Source: Prevotella sp. | Lineage (GTDB): Bacteria; Bacteroidota; Bacteroidia; Bacteroidales; Dysgonomonadaceae | Assembly (NCBI GenBank): GCA_031285625.1 | Contig: JAITVV010000070.1 | Span: 41,532 to 105,531 of the forward strand | Direction: 5' to 3' | DNA: 64,000 nt | In this document: positions 24,312 to 34,404 of the stretch, piece by piece | Position numbering within the stretch: the stretch's first letter is position 1 | Layout: every line of letters starts with the position of its first letter | The notes under the pieces: generated by a model | Databases searched by the model: none | The model's input: only the letters and a program-made list of their open reading frames with translations | What the model was told of the DNA's origin: nothing | Made by a program: the position numbers and the translations under genes

Positions 24312-27083
24312 ATGACCAGGAAGACATATCTGAAATGTGTCTTTCTTGGTATTGCATTTTTATTATTGGCAATACCGGGAAATGCACAAAAAAAAGTATT
24401 GGACCATACGGTTTACGACTCATGGAAGAGTATCTCTAACACAGGAATAACAAATGATGGTAGTTTCTCAGTTTGTGTGGTGAAAGAGCAGGAAGGAGAC
24501 GAATATTTGTTAATTAACAACCTGAAAACGAATAAAAGTTTTATTGTTCCACGTGCATACACTTTCTCCATATCTCCCGACCAGAAATCTGTTATAGCTA
24601 AGATAAAAGCGCCTTTCGCAGACATACGTCAGGCTAAAATAAAAAAAACAGCTGATGAGAAAATGCCTAAAGATTCACTGGCTATCATTATACTTAAAGA
24701 TTTCTCAGTGACTAAAATACCTAATGTAAAAGATTATCGGACGGGGAAAGATTTTTCTGAATATATTGCCTATACTATCGATGATTCGGCCAAAGTAAAA
24801 GATAAAAAAGAGATCAAAGCGCGAACTTTGGTTCTTCGTAATCTACACACTGCAAAAGAAGATACAATAAAACATACTACAGAATACCTGTTTAGCCGCA
24901 ATGGAAAAAGCTTTTCTACAATACTAAAGCCAAGTGAAAAAGACTCGATTAACAAACCTGCGGTTTTGTTTGTAAATTTATCTAACCTTTCAAAGGATAC
25001 TGTATCTCTGGGGAAAACAATCTATAAAAGTATTTCTTTATCCGAGTCGGGAAGTAAGCTAATATTCCTTGCAACGACTGACAGCCTGAAAAAAGAAATA
25101 AAAGAGTACAATCTCTTCTATTTCGATTCAAGTATGGATTCGGCAAAATTAATAGCTGATAAGAATAAAAATGGGATACCCGATAAATGGTCCATTAGTG
25201 ATAACTACAGACCAACATTTAGTAAAAACGAGAAGCGTTTACTAATGGGTATTGCTCCTATAGTATTACCTAAAGACACGACTATCCCTGACTTTGAAAA
25301 AGCACAGCTGGACCTATGGCATTGGCAAGAACCGCAAATCCAGCCGATGCAACTGGTACAAAAAGAAAAAAAGCTAAAGCAAACATATCTTTCCTATATA
25401 GACTTAAACAATGAGCAGTTCTATCAACTGGGCACTGAAGAGATTCCTGAAATAACCATTTCTGATGAGAATAATGGTAGATATGCATGGGGAACTTCGA
25501 ATTTAAGATATCAGTTGGAATCACAATGGGATGTTTGGGCCAATTCAACAAATGATATATGGTTATTTGACTTAGAGAATAACACAAAGAAGCAAATAAA
25601 GACAGGGCTGAGATCAGTATTATATTTTTCACCTCAAGGAAATTATCTGGCTTGGTATAATCCTGAGGATAGAAAATATTATGCTTATTCTTCAGAAACA
25701 GGAAAAGAAACCTGCCTGACAGATAAGTTAAATATAAACTTCTGGAATGAAAAAACTGATACTCCTATGTTACCATATCCTTATGGCATTGCAGCATGGA
25801 TGGATGGTGATAAATACATACTTGCTTATGACAAATATGATATATGGAAACTTGATCCTAGAGGTATACAGAAACCCGAAAACTTGACGAAAAATATTGG
25901 GCGTGAAAAGAAGGTCAGGCTTCGTTATATCAAAACCGATCCGGAAAGCCGATTTATAAAACCAGATGAGAAGCTATTGTTGAGAGCTTTTGATGAAACA
26001 ACTAAGGAGACAGGCCTCTATGAACTCTACAAATCGAAGCTGATCTCTCTGAAAATGGACAAATACACCTATTCCATACCGGTAAAAGCAAAAGACAAAG
26101 AAGTATATTGTTTCACAAAAGGCAACTTCAATACATCGCCCGACTTGTACATAACCTATGATTTATGGAAAACAGAAACAAAATTGTCTGACATTAATCC
26201 TCAAATGAAAGAATATAACTGGGGGACAGCTGAATTAATGTCATGGACTATGTTTGATGGTAAGCCGACTCAAGGTATCATATATAAGCCTGAAAATTTT
26301 GATCCTACAAAAAAATATCCGGTAATGGTTTATTTTTATGAACAACATACCGATAATCTTTATCAACACTTTCCTCCTGCGCCAAGTCGTTCTATCATCA
26401 ACATTCCATTCTATTGCAGCAGAGGATATATTGTATTCACCCCTGATATTGTATACACAACAGGACATCCTGGAGAGAATGCCTACAATGCGATTGTTTC
26501 AGGAGCACAGGAGCTTGCCAAGAATCCGTGGGTAGATAAAGACAACATGGCCCTCCAAGGCCAGAGCTGGGGTGGATACCAGACTGCATATCTGATAACA
26601 CGTACAAATATGTTTAAAGCAGCTGGAGCAGGAGCTCCTGTTTCCAATATGTTCAGTGCCTATGGTGGAATCAGGTGGGATACGGGAATGAGCCGCCAAT
26701 TCCAGTATGAGCAAACACAATCCCGCATCGGTGCTACCATGTGGGAAGCACCCGAGTTATATAAGGAAAACTCTCCTATATTTTTTGCAGACAAAGTACA
26801 AACACCATTATTGATCATGCACAATGACAAAGATGGAGCCGTGCCATGGTATCAGGGAATAGAATATTTTATGGCTCTTCGCCGTTTGGGAAAACCGGTC
26901 TGGATGCTGCAATACAACAATGAGGCCCATAACCTGAAAGAAAGAAGAAATTGCAAAGACTTATCAATACGCCTGCAACAATTCTTTGATCACTACCTGA
27001 AAGGTGATCCCATGCCCGTTTGGATGAAAACCGGAGTTCCGGCCATAGAAAAAGGCAAAACATATGGATTTGAATTGGAATAA
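24312..27083 (+). CDS. S9-family (prolyl oligopeptidase-like) serine peptidase, exported
   Basis: This 923-residue protein has an N-terminal signal peptide (FLGIAFLLLAIPGNAQ). A long WD/beta-propeller-like region (about 30-640) precedes an alpha/beta-hydrolase domain. The nucleophile is Ser752 in GQSWGGY; the triad is completed by the Asp in MHNDKDGAVPW and the His in NNEAHNLKE. Such peptidases cleave short peptides, often after proline or with dipeptidyl specificity, in the periplasm. It starts 24 bases after prfB and could be partly cotranscribed. The exact S9 subfamily is not settled. Confidence 0.92.
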   Translation: MTRKTYLKCVFLGIAFLLLAIPGNAQKKVLDHTVYDSWKSISNTGITNDGSFSVCVVKEQEGDEYLLINNLKTNKSFIVPRAYTFSISPDQKSVIAKIKAPFADIRQAKIKKTADEKMPKDSLAIIILKDFSVTKIPNVKDYRTGKDFSEYIAYTIDDSAKVKDKKEIKARTLVLRNLHTAKEDTIKHTTEYLFSRNGKSFSTILKPSEKDSINKPAVLFVNLSNLSKDTVSLGKTIYKSISLSESGSKLIFLATTDSLKKEIKEYNLFYFDSSMDSAKLIADKNKNGIPDKWSISDNYRPTFSKNEKRLLMGIAPIVLPKDTTIPDFEKAQLDLWHWQEPQIQPMQLVQKEKKLKQTYLSYIDLNNEQFYQLGTEEIPEITISDENNGRYAWGTSNLRYQLESQWDVWANSTNDIWLFDLENNTKKQIKTGLRSVLYFSPQGNYLAWYNPEDRKYYAYSSETGKETCLTDKLNINFWNEKTDTPMLPYPYGIAAWMDGDKYILAYDKYDIWKLDPRGIQKPENLTKNIGREKKVRLRYIKTDPESRFIKPDEKLLLRAFDETTKETGLYELYKSKLISLKMDKYTYSIPVKAKDKEVYCFTKGNFNTSPDLYITYDLWKTETKLSDINPQMKEYNWGTAELMSWTMFDGKPTQGIIYKPENFDPTKKYPVMVYFYEQHTDNLYQHFPPAPSRSIINIPFYCSRGYIVFTPDIVYTTGHPGENAYNAIVSGAQELAKNPWVDKDNMALQGQSWGGYQTAYLITRTNMFKAAGAGAPVSNMFSAYGGIRWDTGMSRQFQYEQTQSRIGATMWEAPELYKENSPIFFADKVQTPLLIMHNDKDGAVPWYQGIEYFMALRRLGKPVWMLQYNNEAHNLKERRNCKDLSIRLQQFFDHYLKGDPMPVWMKTGVPAIEKGKTYGFELE

Positions 27084-27250
27084 AATGGTATTAAATTAGT
27101 TATATTTGTAATTAATATACAGGACCTTATTTTCGTCAATGAGTGACTTTATCAAGTATATGAACAATCTGATATAGAAGGTAGTTATAAGAGACTATTA
27201 AACTTTTAATTAATTTACATGTCTAAGTATTTAAAACATACAAAACAAAT

Positions 27251-27889
27251 ATGAAAACAAGACTATTTACACTGATAACTCTTTTTACCTTTATACTTTC
27301 TGCGTCTGCTCAGGATGCCCGTTCAATTCTGGATAAGGCTTCAGAAGCATATAGTAAAGCCGGTGCGGTAACTGTTACATTTACACTAGACTCTAAAGAC
27401 ACCAAAGCGAAAACAACTTATAGCTATGATGGTAAAGCATTTATGAAGGGTGATAAATTTAAACTGGAGATACCTGATGCCGTTACCTGGTTTGATGGAA
27501 CAACACAATGGGTATATGTAAAAGATACTGAAGAGGTAAACATAAGCAATCCTACCGGAGAGGAGCTTCAGGGTATCAGTCCATCTGTACTTTTCAGTAT
27601 ATATAAGAAAGGATATAATCTGACATATAAAGGAGAAAAAAAATTAGGAGGGAAAACTGTACAGGAGGTTGAGCTTACCCCTCAGAAGAAAAATGCTGAT
27701 ATAGCAAAGATCGTAGTACAAATAGATAAAGCCAACAATACCTTTCATAAAATAAGCCTGACAGATAAAGTTGGTATGCTGAATTCATTGACTATAAATA
27801 GCTATCAAACAGGTGGTAATATACCTGATTCTACATTCTCATTTAATAAAAAAGAATATCCTAGAGCGGAAATTGTAGACCTCAGGTAA
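27251..27889 (+). CDS. LolA-like periplasmic lipoprotein carrier protein
   Basis: This 212-residue protein has a signal peptide ending near SASAQ (residue 20). The mature part resembles LolA: ARSILDKASEAYSKAG, then a beta-sheet cup with GDKFKLEIPDAVTWFDGTTQWVYV and a conserved SPSVLFSIYKKGY turn. LolA ferries lipoproteins from the inner membrane to the outer membrane. Bacteroidetes have several LolA-like proteins, so this may be the general carrier or a specialised paralogue. It is 167 bases after the peptidase gene. Confidence 0.85.
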   Translation: MKTRLFTLITLFTFILSASAQDARSILDKASEAYSKAGAVTVTFTLDSKDTKAKTTYSYDGKAFMKGDKFKLEIPDAVTWFDGTTQWVYVKDTEEVNISNPTGEELQGISPSVLFSIYKKGYNLTYKGEKKLGGKTVQEVELTPQKKNADIAKIVVQIDKANNTFHKISLTDKVGMLNSLTINSYQTGGNIPDSTFSFNKKEYPRAEIVDLR

Positions 27890-27935
27890 AATAGATTGTA
27901 TTTATCTATCCATAAAAAAATAGAAATGGATAAAT

Positions 27936-27966
27936 TTTGATCACATAAATTTATTCTATATCTTTA
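27936..27966 (+). promoter_or_regulatory. Promoter candidate of trxB
   Basis: TTTG at 27936-27939 is followed after 19 bases by TATCTTTA at 27959-27966, one base off the TAnnTTTG -7 consensus. The trxB start is 31 bases downstream. Confidence 0.6.
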
Positions 27967-27997
27967 CATAAAATATAAACAAAACATATAAAACAGC

Positions 27998-28939
27998 ATG
28001 AACGAAAAAGTACGTTGCCTTATTATCGGCTCAGGTCCTGCAGGTTATACTGCTGCGATCTATGCATCGAGAGCAAACTTATCACCCGTGTTATATGAAG
28101 GGATACAACCCGGAGGGCAGTTAACGACCACTACAGAAGTGGAAAACTTTCCCGGATATCCTGAAGGTATTACTGGTCCCGAATTGATGGAGGACTTGAA
28201 AAAACAAGCTAGCCGTTTTGGGGCAGATATTCGTTTTGGAATTGCTACTGCTGTAGACTTCACAAGTTATCCCAGAAAAGTAACAATTGATGGGGAGAAA
28301 GTAATCGAAACAGATACTGTTATAATTGCCACGGGAGCCAGTGCTAAATACTTAGGTCTTCCTGATGAATCAAAATATGCAGGAATGGGAGTCTCTGCCT
28401 GTGCAACCTGTGATGGCTTTTTCTATCGTAAGAAAACTGTAGCCGTTGTTGGAGGTGGCGATACCGCTTGTGAAGAAGCGATCTATCTGGCAGGTCTTGC
28501 AGAAAAGGTATATCTAATTGTTCGTAAGCCATTTCTTCGTGCATCGAAGGTAATGCAAGACAGAGCTATGCAAAATCCAAAGATTGAGATTCTATTTGAA
28601 TGTAATGCAGTAGGCTTATTCGGTGATAACGGGGTTGAAGGAGCCCACATCGTAAAACATCAGGGAGAAGCTAACGAAGAAAAATTCGATATTAAAATTG
28701 ATGGATTCTTCCTTGCAATAGGACATAAACCAAATACAGATATATTTAAAGATCAGATTAATCTGGATTCGGTAGGATATATTATTACAACTCCAGGAAC
28801 GCCTAAGACATGCGTTGAAGGTATTTTTGCTGCAGGAGATGTGGCAGACCCTACTTATCGACAGGCTATAACTGCAGCAGGTAGTGGTTGTCAGGCAGCT
28901 ATAGAAGCAGAAAGATATTTAAGCGAAAGAGGATTATAA
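27998..28939 (+). CDS. trxB: Thioredoxin-disulfide reductase
   Basis: This is a 313-residue cytoplasmic flavoprotein that reduces thioredoxin with NADPH. The FAD-binding GSGPAGYTAAIYASRA is near the start, the redox-active CATC (in SACATCDGFF) near residue 134, the NADPH-binding GGGDTACEEA follows, and the C-terminal FAD segment reads GIFAAGDV. Length is normal. It has its own promoter candidate and a shared terminator with the converging ffh gene. Confidence 0.97.
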   Translation: MNEKVRCLIIGSGPAGYTAAIYASRANLSPVLYEGIQPGGQLTTTTEVENFPGYPEGITGPELMEDLKKQASRFGADIRFGIATAVDFTSYPRKVTIDGEKVIETDTVIIATGASAKYLGLPDESKYAGMGVSACATCDGFFYRKKTVAVVGGGDTACEEAIYLAGLAEKVYLIVRKPFLRASKVMQDRAMQNPKIEILFECNAVGLFGDNGVEGAHIVKHQGEANEEKFDIKIDGFFLAIGHKPNTDIFKDQINLDSVGYIITTPGTPKTCVEGIFAAGDVADPTYRQAITAAGSGCQAAIEAERYLSERGL

Positions 28940-28956
28940 CTCTATATTGTGTGATA

Positions 28957-28991
28957 GAAAAGAGCCGGATTATAGTATAATCCGGCTCTTT
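28957..28991. terminator. Bidirectional terminator between trxB and ffh
   Basis: A 17-bp perfect palindrome (arms 28957-28973 and 28975-28991, core GAGCCGGATT) has an A-run on the left and a T-run on the right. It would end both converging transcripts. Confidence 0.9.
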
Positions 28992-29013
28992 TAATTTAAT
29001 ATATTTATCCTTA

Positions 29014-30333
29014 TTATCGTCTCATTTTTGGCATATTGCCACCTTTCATCTGAGTCATCATTTTCATCATTTTACGGGTCTGATCAAATTGCTTGATCAA
29101 TTTATTTACCTCTTGTATAGATGTTCCGCTACCACTGGCAATGCGTTGACGGCGGCTACCATTCAATATCTCAGGGTTTGAACGTTCTTTTGGCGTCATC
29201 GAATAGATAATAGCTTCAATGCTTTTGAATGCATCATCGTCAATGTCAAGATCTTTAATAGCTTTACCAACCCCCGGTATCATAGATGCCAGATCTTTCA
29301 GGTTACCCATTTTCTTGATCTGCTGTATTTGTCCGATGAAATCGTTAAAGTCAAACTGATTTTTTGCTATCTTCTTTTGCAGACGGCGTGCTTCTTCCTC
29401 ATCATATTGTTCCTGTGCTCTTTCTACAAGTGAAACAATATCACCCATACCGAGGATACGGTCAGCCATACGTTCAGGATGGAAAACATCAAGTGCATCC
29501 ATTTTTTCACCTGTACCTACAAATTTAATAGGCTTATCAACAACTGAGCGTATAGAAAGTGCAGCACCACCACGGGTATCACCATCAAGCTTTGTTAATA
29601 CAACACCATTAAAATTTAATCTGTCATTGAATTCTTTAGCTGTATTCACAGCATCCTGGCCTGTCATTGAGTCTACAACAAAGAGAATTTCGTCGGGTTT
29701 TACAGCATCTTTGATAGCTGTAATTTCTTTCATCATCTCTTCGTCGATAGCTAAACGACCTGCAGTATCTATAATAACAAGATCGTTACCATTCTGTTTA
29801 GCTTGCTTGATACCATTCTGGGCAATCTGCACAGGATTTTTATTACCTTCTTCGAAGTATACAGGAACACCTATTTGTTCTCCGAGTATCTTTAACTGCT
29901 CAATAGCTGCAGGACGATAAACGTCACCGGCAACTAGTAATGGATTTTTACCTTTTTTCGATTTGAGCATTTTGGCCAGCTTTCCCGAGAAAGTTGTCTT
30001 TCCCGAGCCTTGTAAACCGGACATTAAAATAATGGCAGGGTTTCCTTTCAGATTTACGTCTGCGGCTGTACCTCCCATTAATGCAGCTAGTTCATCATGA
30101 ACTATTTTTACCATCAACTGCTCCGGTTTAACGGCTGTAAGTACATTTTGTCCTAAAGCCTTTTCTTTTACAGTTTCAGTAAATTGTTTTGCTGTTTTAT
30201 AGTTGACGTCGGCATCCAATAGCGCACGACGTACATCTTTTAGCGTTTCTGCTACATTTATCTCGGTGATTTTACCTTCACCTTTCAGAATTTTAAACGA
30301 ACGTTCTAATCTACTACTTAGACTTTCAAACAT
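29014..30333 (-). CDS. ffh: Signal recognition particle protein Ffh (SRP54)
   Basis: This 439-residue GTPase binds the SRP RNA and guides nascent membrane proteins to FtsY. The N domain is followed by the G domain with [21 protein letters not shown] and [12 protein letters not shown]. The C-terminal M domain ends in a methionine-rich tail ([18 protein letters not shown]). All core motifs are intact. A minus-strand -7 box lies upstream at 30464. Confidence 0.97.
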   Translation of the reverse strand: MFESLSSRLERSFKILKGEGKITEINVAETLKDVRRALLDADVNYKTAKQFTETVKEKALGQNVLTAVKPEQLMVKIVHDELAALMGGTAADVNLKGNPAIILMSGLQGSGKTTFSGKLAKMLKSKKGKNPLLVAGDVYRPAAIEQLKILGEQIGVPVYFEEGNKNPVQIAQNGIKQAKQNGNDLVIIDTAGRLAIDEEMMKEITAIKDAVKPDEILFVVDSMTGQDAVNTAKEFNDRLNFNGVVLTKLDGDTRGGAALSIRSVVDKPIKFVGTGEKMDALDVFHPERMADRILGMGDIVSLVERAQEQYDEEEARRLQKKIAKNQFDFNDFIGQIQQIKKMGNLKDLASMIPGVGKAIKDLDIDDDAFKSIEAIIYSMTPKERSNPEILNGSRRQRIASGSGTSIQEVNKLIKQFDQTRKMMKMMTQMKGGNMPKMRR

Positions 30334-30463
30334 ATTGTATGGTTGTTATTTATATTCAAAATTAAGGACTCGTACCTATTTGTTATCCATCCAAGTATAA
30401 CTATGGATGACAGTGATAACTATGAATGTGAGTTTTAATAATTAACGCCTACTTATAGGTGCA

Positions 30464-30471
30464 CAAAGATA
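30464..30471 (-). promoter_or_regulatory. Candidate -7 element of ffh
   Basis: The minus strand reads TATCTTTG, a perfect TAnnTTTG match, about 130 bases before the ffh start. No -33 box is evident at the right spacing. Confidence 0.45.
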
Positions 30472-30577
30472 TAAACTTTTGGTATAAAGTAAAAAACTCA
30501 TTATAGTTTTCTTATATATGAAGTTACAAACTATATAATAACTTTGATGTGGACTAGAATTATATCATCGCAAAATA

Positions 30578-30610
30578 GAAAAGCTGCCTAAATATGTTAG
30601 GCAGCTTTTC
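30578..30610 (-). terminator. Terminator after ino1
   Basis: GAAAAGCTGCCTA at 30578-30590 pairs with 30598-30610 around a 7-base loop, and T-rich sequence follows on the minus strand. It lies 20 bases past the ino1 stop codon and probably ends the long minus-strand run. Confidence 0.82.
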
Positions 30611-30629
30611 ATTATTATAAGATTATTGT

Positions 30630-31925
30630 TTAATCAATAAAATCTACTGTTTCTTCTCCAATCATTTTGCGAAGTGTATTTTTTAGCTTCACGTATTGGA
30701 TAAACAGGTCATGTTCTGCTATCTTGCTTGGTTCATGCATTGGGCTCTTGAAGTAGAATGACAGCCAATCCTGGATTCCACTCATACCTGCACGCTTAGC
30801 TAAGTCTGAGAATAACACAAGGTCAAGGCAAAGAGGTGCAGCAAGAATTGAGTCTTTACAAAGGAAGTCTACTTTCATTTGCATTTTATAGCCTAACCAG
30901 CCGAAAAGGTCGATATTATCCCATCCTTCTTTATCGTCATTGCGAGGAGGGTAATAATTGATACGAACCTTGTGGTAAACATTACCGTAAAGTTCCGGAT
31001 ATAATTCTGGCTGAAGAATATTATCAATAACCGAAAGTTTTGATTCTTCTTTAGTTTTGAATGAACCCGGATCGTCAAGTACTTCTCCGTCACGATTACC
31101 AAGAATATTGGTAGAGAACCATCCGTTAAGACCAAGCATACGAGTCTTGAACATAGGAGACAGTACTGTCTTCAACATTGTCTGGCCTGTTTTGAAGTCT
31201 TTTCCGCAAATCGGAGTCTGAGTTTTAGCAGCAAGTTCCCACATAGCAGGAATATCAACTGTCAGGTTAGGTGCGCCATTGATATATGGGATACCCATAG
31301 ATACCACTGCATATGCATAAACGTTTGAAGGAGCGATATCTTTATGATTTTCCTTCATACCCTTTTCTAAGGCAGCAAGCGACTTGTGAACTTCTCCAAG
31401 TGGTGTAAATACTTCTGTACTACCGCACCAGATAACCACGATACGGTCGCAATTATTTTCTTTCTTGAAATTTTCGATGTCTTGTTTTACCTGTTCCATC
31501 AAATCCCATTTTGTAGGAGCCGATTTCACCCATGTGCCATGAAGACGCTTAACAAAGTCCTGATCGAAAACAGCTTTCATTGGCTTGATAGCTTCCATTT
31601 CGTCTTTTACTTTGTCCAAATCATCTCTTGTTAAAACATCAGCATGTTTTGCAGCTTCGTAAGCATTTTCTTCAAAGATATCCCATCCTCCGAAAACAAC
31701 ATCCTTTAGATCTGCTAAAGGCACTGCATCCTTAATTTTAGGGAAGCGGTTTTCTTCTCTTTTCCCTAAACGCATTGTAGCCAATTGAGTAATTGACCCT
31801 ACAGGAACCCCTTGTCCTTTACGTGTTAATAACGTTCCTGCCATGAATGTTGTAGCAACCGCTCCAACACCAATTGTTAGAATACCAAGTTTACCCTTGG
31901 CTTCTTTCACTTGTACTTTTTCCAT
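30630..31925 (-). CDS. ino1: myo-Inositol-1-phosphate synthase
   Basis: This 431-residue NAD-dependent cytoplasmic enzyme turns glucose 6-phosphate into inositol 1-phosphate. The dinucleotide-binding GVGAVATTFMAG is near the N-terminus, and the family core KTGQTMLKTVLSPMFKTR lies in the middle, followed by NWFS-type NGWFSTNILGNRDG. It is the last gene of the inositol-lipid-like set and ends at a strong terminator. The companion genes (CDP-alcohol phosphotransferase, HAD, nucleotidyltransferase) resemble the B. thetaiotaomicron inositol-lipid locus around BT_1522-BT_1526, so the product probably feeds membrane inositol lipids. Confidence 0.95.
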   Translation of the reverse strand: MEKVQVKEAKGKLGILTIGVGAVATTFMAGTLLTRKGQGVPVGSITQLATMRLGKREENRFPKIKDAVPLADLKDVVFGGWDIFEENAYEAAKHADVLTRDDLDKVKDEMEAIKPMKAVFDQDFVKRLHGTWVKSAPTKWDLMEQVKQDIENFKKENNCDRIVVIWCGSTEVFTPLGEVHKSLAALEKGMKENHKDIAPSNVYAYAVVSMGIPYINGAPNLTVDIPAMWELAAKTQTPICGKDFKTGQTMLKTVLSPMFKTRMLGLNGWFSTNILGNRDGEVLDDPGSFKTKEESKLSVIDNILQPELYPELYGNVYHKVRINYYPPRNDDKEGWDNIDLFGWLGYKMQMKVDFLCKDSILAAPLCLDLVLFSDLAKRAGMSGIQDWLSFYFKSPMHEPSKIAEHDLFIQYVKLKNTLRKMIGEETVDFID

Positions 31926-32190
31926 TTTGTTAATTTAATTTTAAAATACACTGCAACCCGCAGCAATCCTTTAAACTGGAGATCTTACTTCATCGGGATA
32001 TTATCTCCTTCATCCATAAAACCCTATATAATAGTATAGCTTCAGTGAAAATCTGTTTTATTTTATTCTCCCAACCCGGGCTTTTCTACCATACAAACGG
32101 CATCCATTATTAAAACAAATAGTCATTCTGACTCTACAATATTATCAAAGTATCCAAGTAAGGTCGTTAGACCTTTTCATTACTTTTCTT

Positions 32191-32916
32191 TCAATCTAAT
32201 TGAAAGGCAGCCTTCAACTCCATGAAGTCTGTTATGATCAGATCCGCAGTCGCATCTTCATCGTCGTCGCCCCATCCGAGCCCTTTAAGCCAGATAGTCT
32301 GACAACCATTCTTCGATGCAGGAACAATGTCCTTTGTATAAGAATCTCCAATAACCACTATTGAAGAACCTGGTAAGCCCAGCTTATCCACTCCTAATCC
32401 AAATATAGCAGGATCAGGCTTTCTTACACCCACAACGGCTGACTCTATAATATCATCAAAGTATTCAAGTAATCCAAAATCGCTAATCACAGCTTGTACA
32501 TTTCCGTAGAAATTTGAAACCAATACCATTGGATAACGATTTTTAAGTGCAGTAAGCAAACTTTTCTCCTTACTTATCAAATTCCTGACAAAGTTATAAC
32601 ATTGATCGGAAATAGCAATACTAAAATTAATTGATATGTCGTTTTTAGTTAAAAAGCCTTTCTCTATCAAGTAATTGATTTGTAAATCGACTTTCTTTTT
32701 GAGTAGAATATGAAAATTGTCTTCCGGAAGTATGACAAGATTTGTTGCCAGATAACGCTCTGCATATACATAAGCTTCGCGAAACTGCTCTTTGGTCACT
32801 GGCACTTTCTGATCTTGGTATGATTCCCACAATACTTCAGCCCAGTGTTTACCATTACTGTCAATGGTTCCTCCGTAGTCGAAGATTATACCCTTTACTT
32901 TTGCTAAGTCAAACAT
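32191..32916 (-). CDS. HAD-superfamily hydrolase, inositol-lipid phosphatase candidate
   Basis: This 241-residue protein has the four HAD motifs: FDYGGTID with the nucleophile Asp, VSNFYGN, VRKPDPAIFGL with the motif III lysine, and VIGDSYTKDI. Motif I is DYGGT in place of DxDGT, so the usual general-acid Asp is a Gly. It lies between ino1 and the GNAT gene in the inositol-lipid set, where a phosphatase of phosphatidylinositol phosphate would fit (inference). A simple phosphosugar or nucleotide phosphatase cannot be excluded. Confidence 0.82.
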   Translation of the reverse strand: MFDLAKVKGIIFDYGGTIDSNGKHWAEVLWESYQDQKVPVTKEQFREAYVYAERYLATNLVILPEDNFHILLKKKVDLQINYLIEKGFLTKNDISINFSIAISDQCYNFVRNLISKEKSLLTALKNRYPMVLVSNFYGNVQAVISDFGLLEYFDDIIESAVVGVRKPDPAIFGLGVDKLGLPGSSIVVIGDSYTKDIVPASKNGCQTIWLKGLGWGDDDEDATADLIITDFMELKAAFQLD

Positions 32917-32982
32917 AATAATTATTTAGTTTCAGTTGGCAAAACTATTACTTTTTATTGAAATGCCATATTGGATTTGAAA

Positions 32983-33468
32983 TTATATATACTTTTCCAT
33001 CATACAAACCTGAAAGGGCAGATGTTCAAAAGTTTTTATAGCGGATGTCTTATAACCTTGTTTGCTATACCATTCTTTGAGTCTGGTATTAGATTCGATC
33101 AATCCTATAGATATACGTTTCCCATCGAGTTCTTTTATTCTATTTGATGCAAAATCCATTAATTCCAGGCCAATACCTAAATGCCTCTGAGTAGGAATTA
33201 CAGCCAGTTTTTCGATATAGAATGTACCCAGTGTGCTTAATGATCTTTCTATTGCAATGAATCCCAGACTTTCATTATTATCTTCATAAACATAAAACTC
33301 TCTGTTCTCAGTTAATTGGGATTTGAGTTCATCGCAGGTAATAAAAGCATTATTGGTTGGACTGTTTTCTTTTGTTAACCCAAACTCTTGTGCTATTGTA
33401 GCGAAAGCATTATTCAATAGATGTGTTAACGCTGCAAAATCATCAGATATATCAATTTTCCTAATCAT
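32983..33468 (-). CDS. GNAT-family N-acetyltransferase
   Basis: I start this gene at the ATG at 33468 (MIRKIDISDDF), which overlaps the upstream gene by 8 bases. An upstream ATG at 33522 would add 18 residues inside the neighbour's coding region. The GNAT core is clear: FYIEKLAVIPTQRHLGIGLELMDFA carries the acetyl-CoA-binding R-x-x-G-x-G/A loop (QRHLGIG), and LKEWYSKQGYKT is the usual closing motif. It would move an acetyl group to an amine on an unknown small molecule or protein. Confidence 0.85.
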   Translation of the reverse strand: MIRKIDISDDFAALTHLLNNAFATIAQEFGLTKENSPTNNAFITCDELKSQLTENREFYVYEDNNESLGFIAIERSLSTLGTFYIEKLAVIPTQRHLGIGLELMDFASNRIKELDGKRISIGLIESNTRLKEWYSKQGYKTSAIKTFEHLPFQVCMMEKYI

Positions 33469-34384
33469 TATCGTATTTACCACCTTTGATATCAATAATG
33501 AACTGTTTACAGATCTTCTCATGTCTGGTTACCATGTAGACAAGTAAAATATTCAGAACAGTCAACTCGAATACAAAGTATAACCATGGCCAGCCGATCA
33601 GTATTGATATAAAGAGTGCAATAGCTCTGGTATTAAACGAAAGAATATTGGTATATTTCATCAAAGGAAGGCTTTTCACTCTAAAGTCTTTTCTAAATGA
33701 CTCTGGCGCTACCTCTCCAAATTTCTCTTTGAGTATCTTGAATAATATCTGAAGCTTTGGTGATCTGTTTTCCTGATCAGTAGTGTAATTCCGGTAAAAG
33801 AATACAACTAATTTCCCCCAGAAATTCTTTTTCCATGACAGCTCTTTGAATTTAACAGTCAATTCTACAGAATTGTCTAGTTCACTGCCTGATTTTCCTT
33901 TCAGAAACAATAAATGTACATTCCGGTAATAATCGGCCATTTCAGCCTGCTTAGAGTGAAAATAACCTGTTACGCAAGCCAGAACCCAAATCCAACCTCC
34001 CCATTCAGGATAGAGACGAAGACAAATAGCTATATAAATAGCACCAAACCATAAATTCCCAGCAAAGCCGTCTAATACACGCCCCAATGCCGAAAATTGC
34101 TTGGTCATACGAGCAAGCTGTCCGTCAGCACTGTCATAGGAATTAGCCCAAACTAATAGGAATATACCTAAGATAGAGATCCAGATATTATCAAAATAAA
34201 AACAAACTCCGGCACCGATTCCTAAGAATATGCTGGCTATTGTCACAGTATTAGGTGTAACACCCAGTTTCTGGAATAAGAGTGCCCAACGATATCCAAT
34301 CGGCCGGTAGAAATGTATGTCTATAAATTCCTCTGTATCTGTAGATTTAAGTGTAGACTCAAGTGAGGGTTGCTTATTCTCCAT
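33461..34384 (-). CDS. CDP-alcohol phosphatidyltransferase, phosphatidylinositol(phosphate) synthase candidate
   Basis: This 307-residue integral membrane enzyme shows the family motif in DSADGQLARMTKQF and then ALGRVLDGFAGN: D-x2-D-G-x2-A-R-x8-G-x3-D-x3 and then Gly where the fourth Asp is expected. Several hydrophobic helices surround it. It would join a CDP-activated group to an alcohol at the inner membrane, most likely making an inositol lipid given ino1 in the same run. The altered last Asp is striking, as that residue is the usual catalytic base, and it may be replaced by a nearby residue. It lies 20 bases after the ATP-grasp gene. Confidence 0.87.
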   Translation of the reverse strand: MENKQPSLESTLKSTDTEEFIDIHFYRPIGYRWALLFQKLGVTPNTVTIASIFLGIGAGVCFYFDNIWISILGIFLLVWANSYDSADGQLARMTKQFSALGRVLDGFAGNLWFGAIYIAICLRLYPEWGGWIWVLACVTGYFHSKQAEMADYYRNVHLLFLKGKSGSELDNSVELTVKFKELSWKKNFWGKLVVFFYRNYTTDQENRSPKLQILFKILKEKFGEVAPESFRKDFRVKSLPLMKYTNILSFNTRAIALFISILIGWPWLYFVFELTVLNILLVYMVTRHEKICKQFIIDIKGGKYDND

Positions 34385-34404
34385 TTATTACCTGATTACA
34401 AATC

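Noticed and set aside
33469-33522. Longer start for the GNAT gene next to the CDP-alcohol phosphotransferase
   Set aside because: It would overlap the upstream gene by 62 bases and adds residues unlike GNAT proteins. ATG 33468 gives an 8-base overlap.
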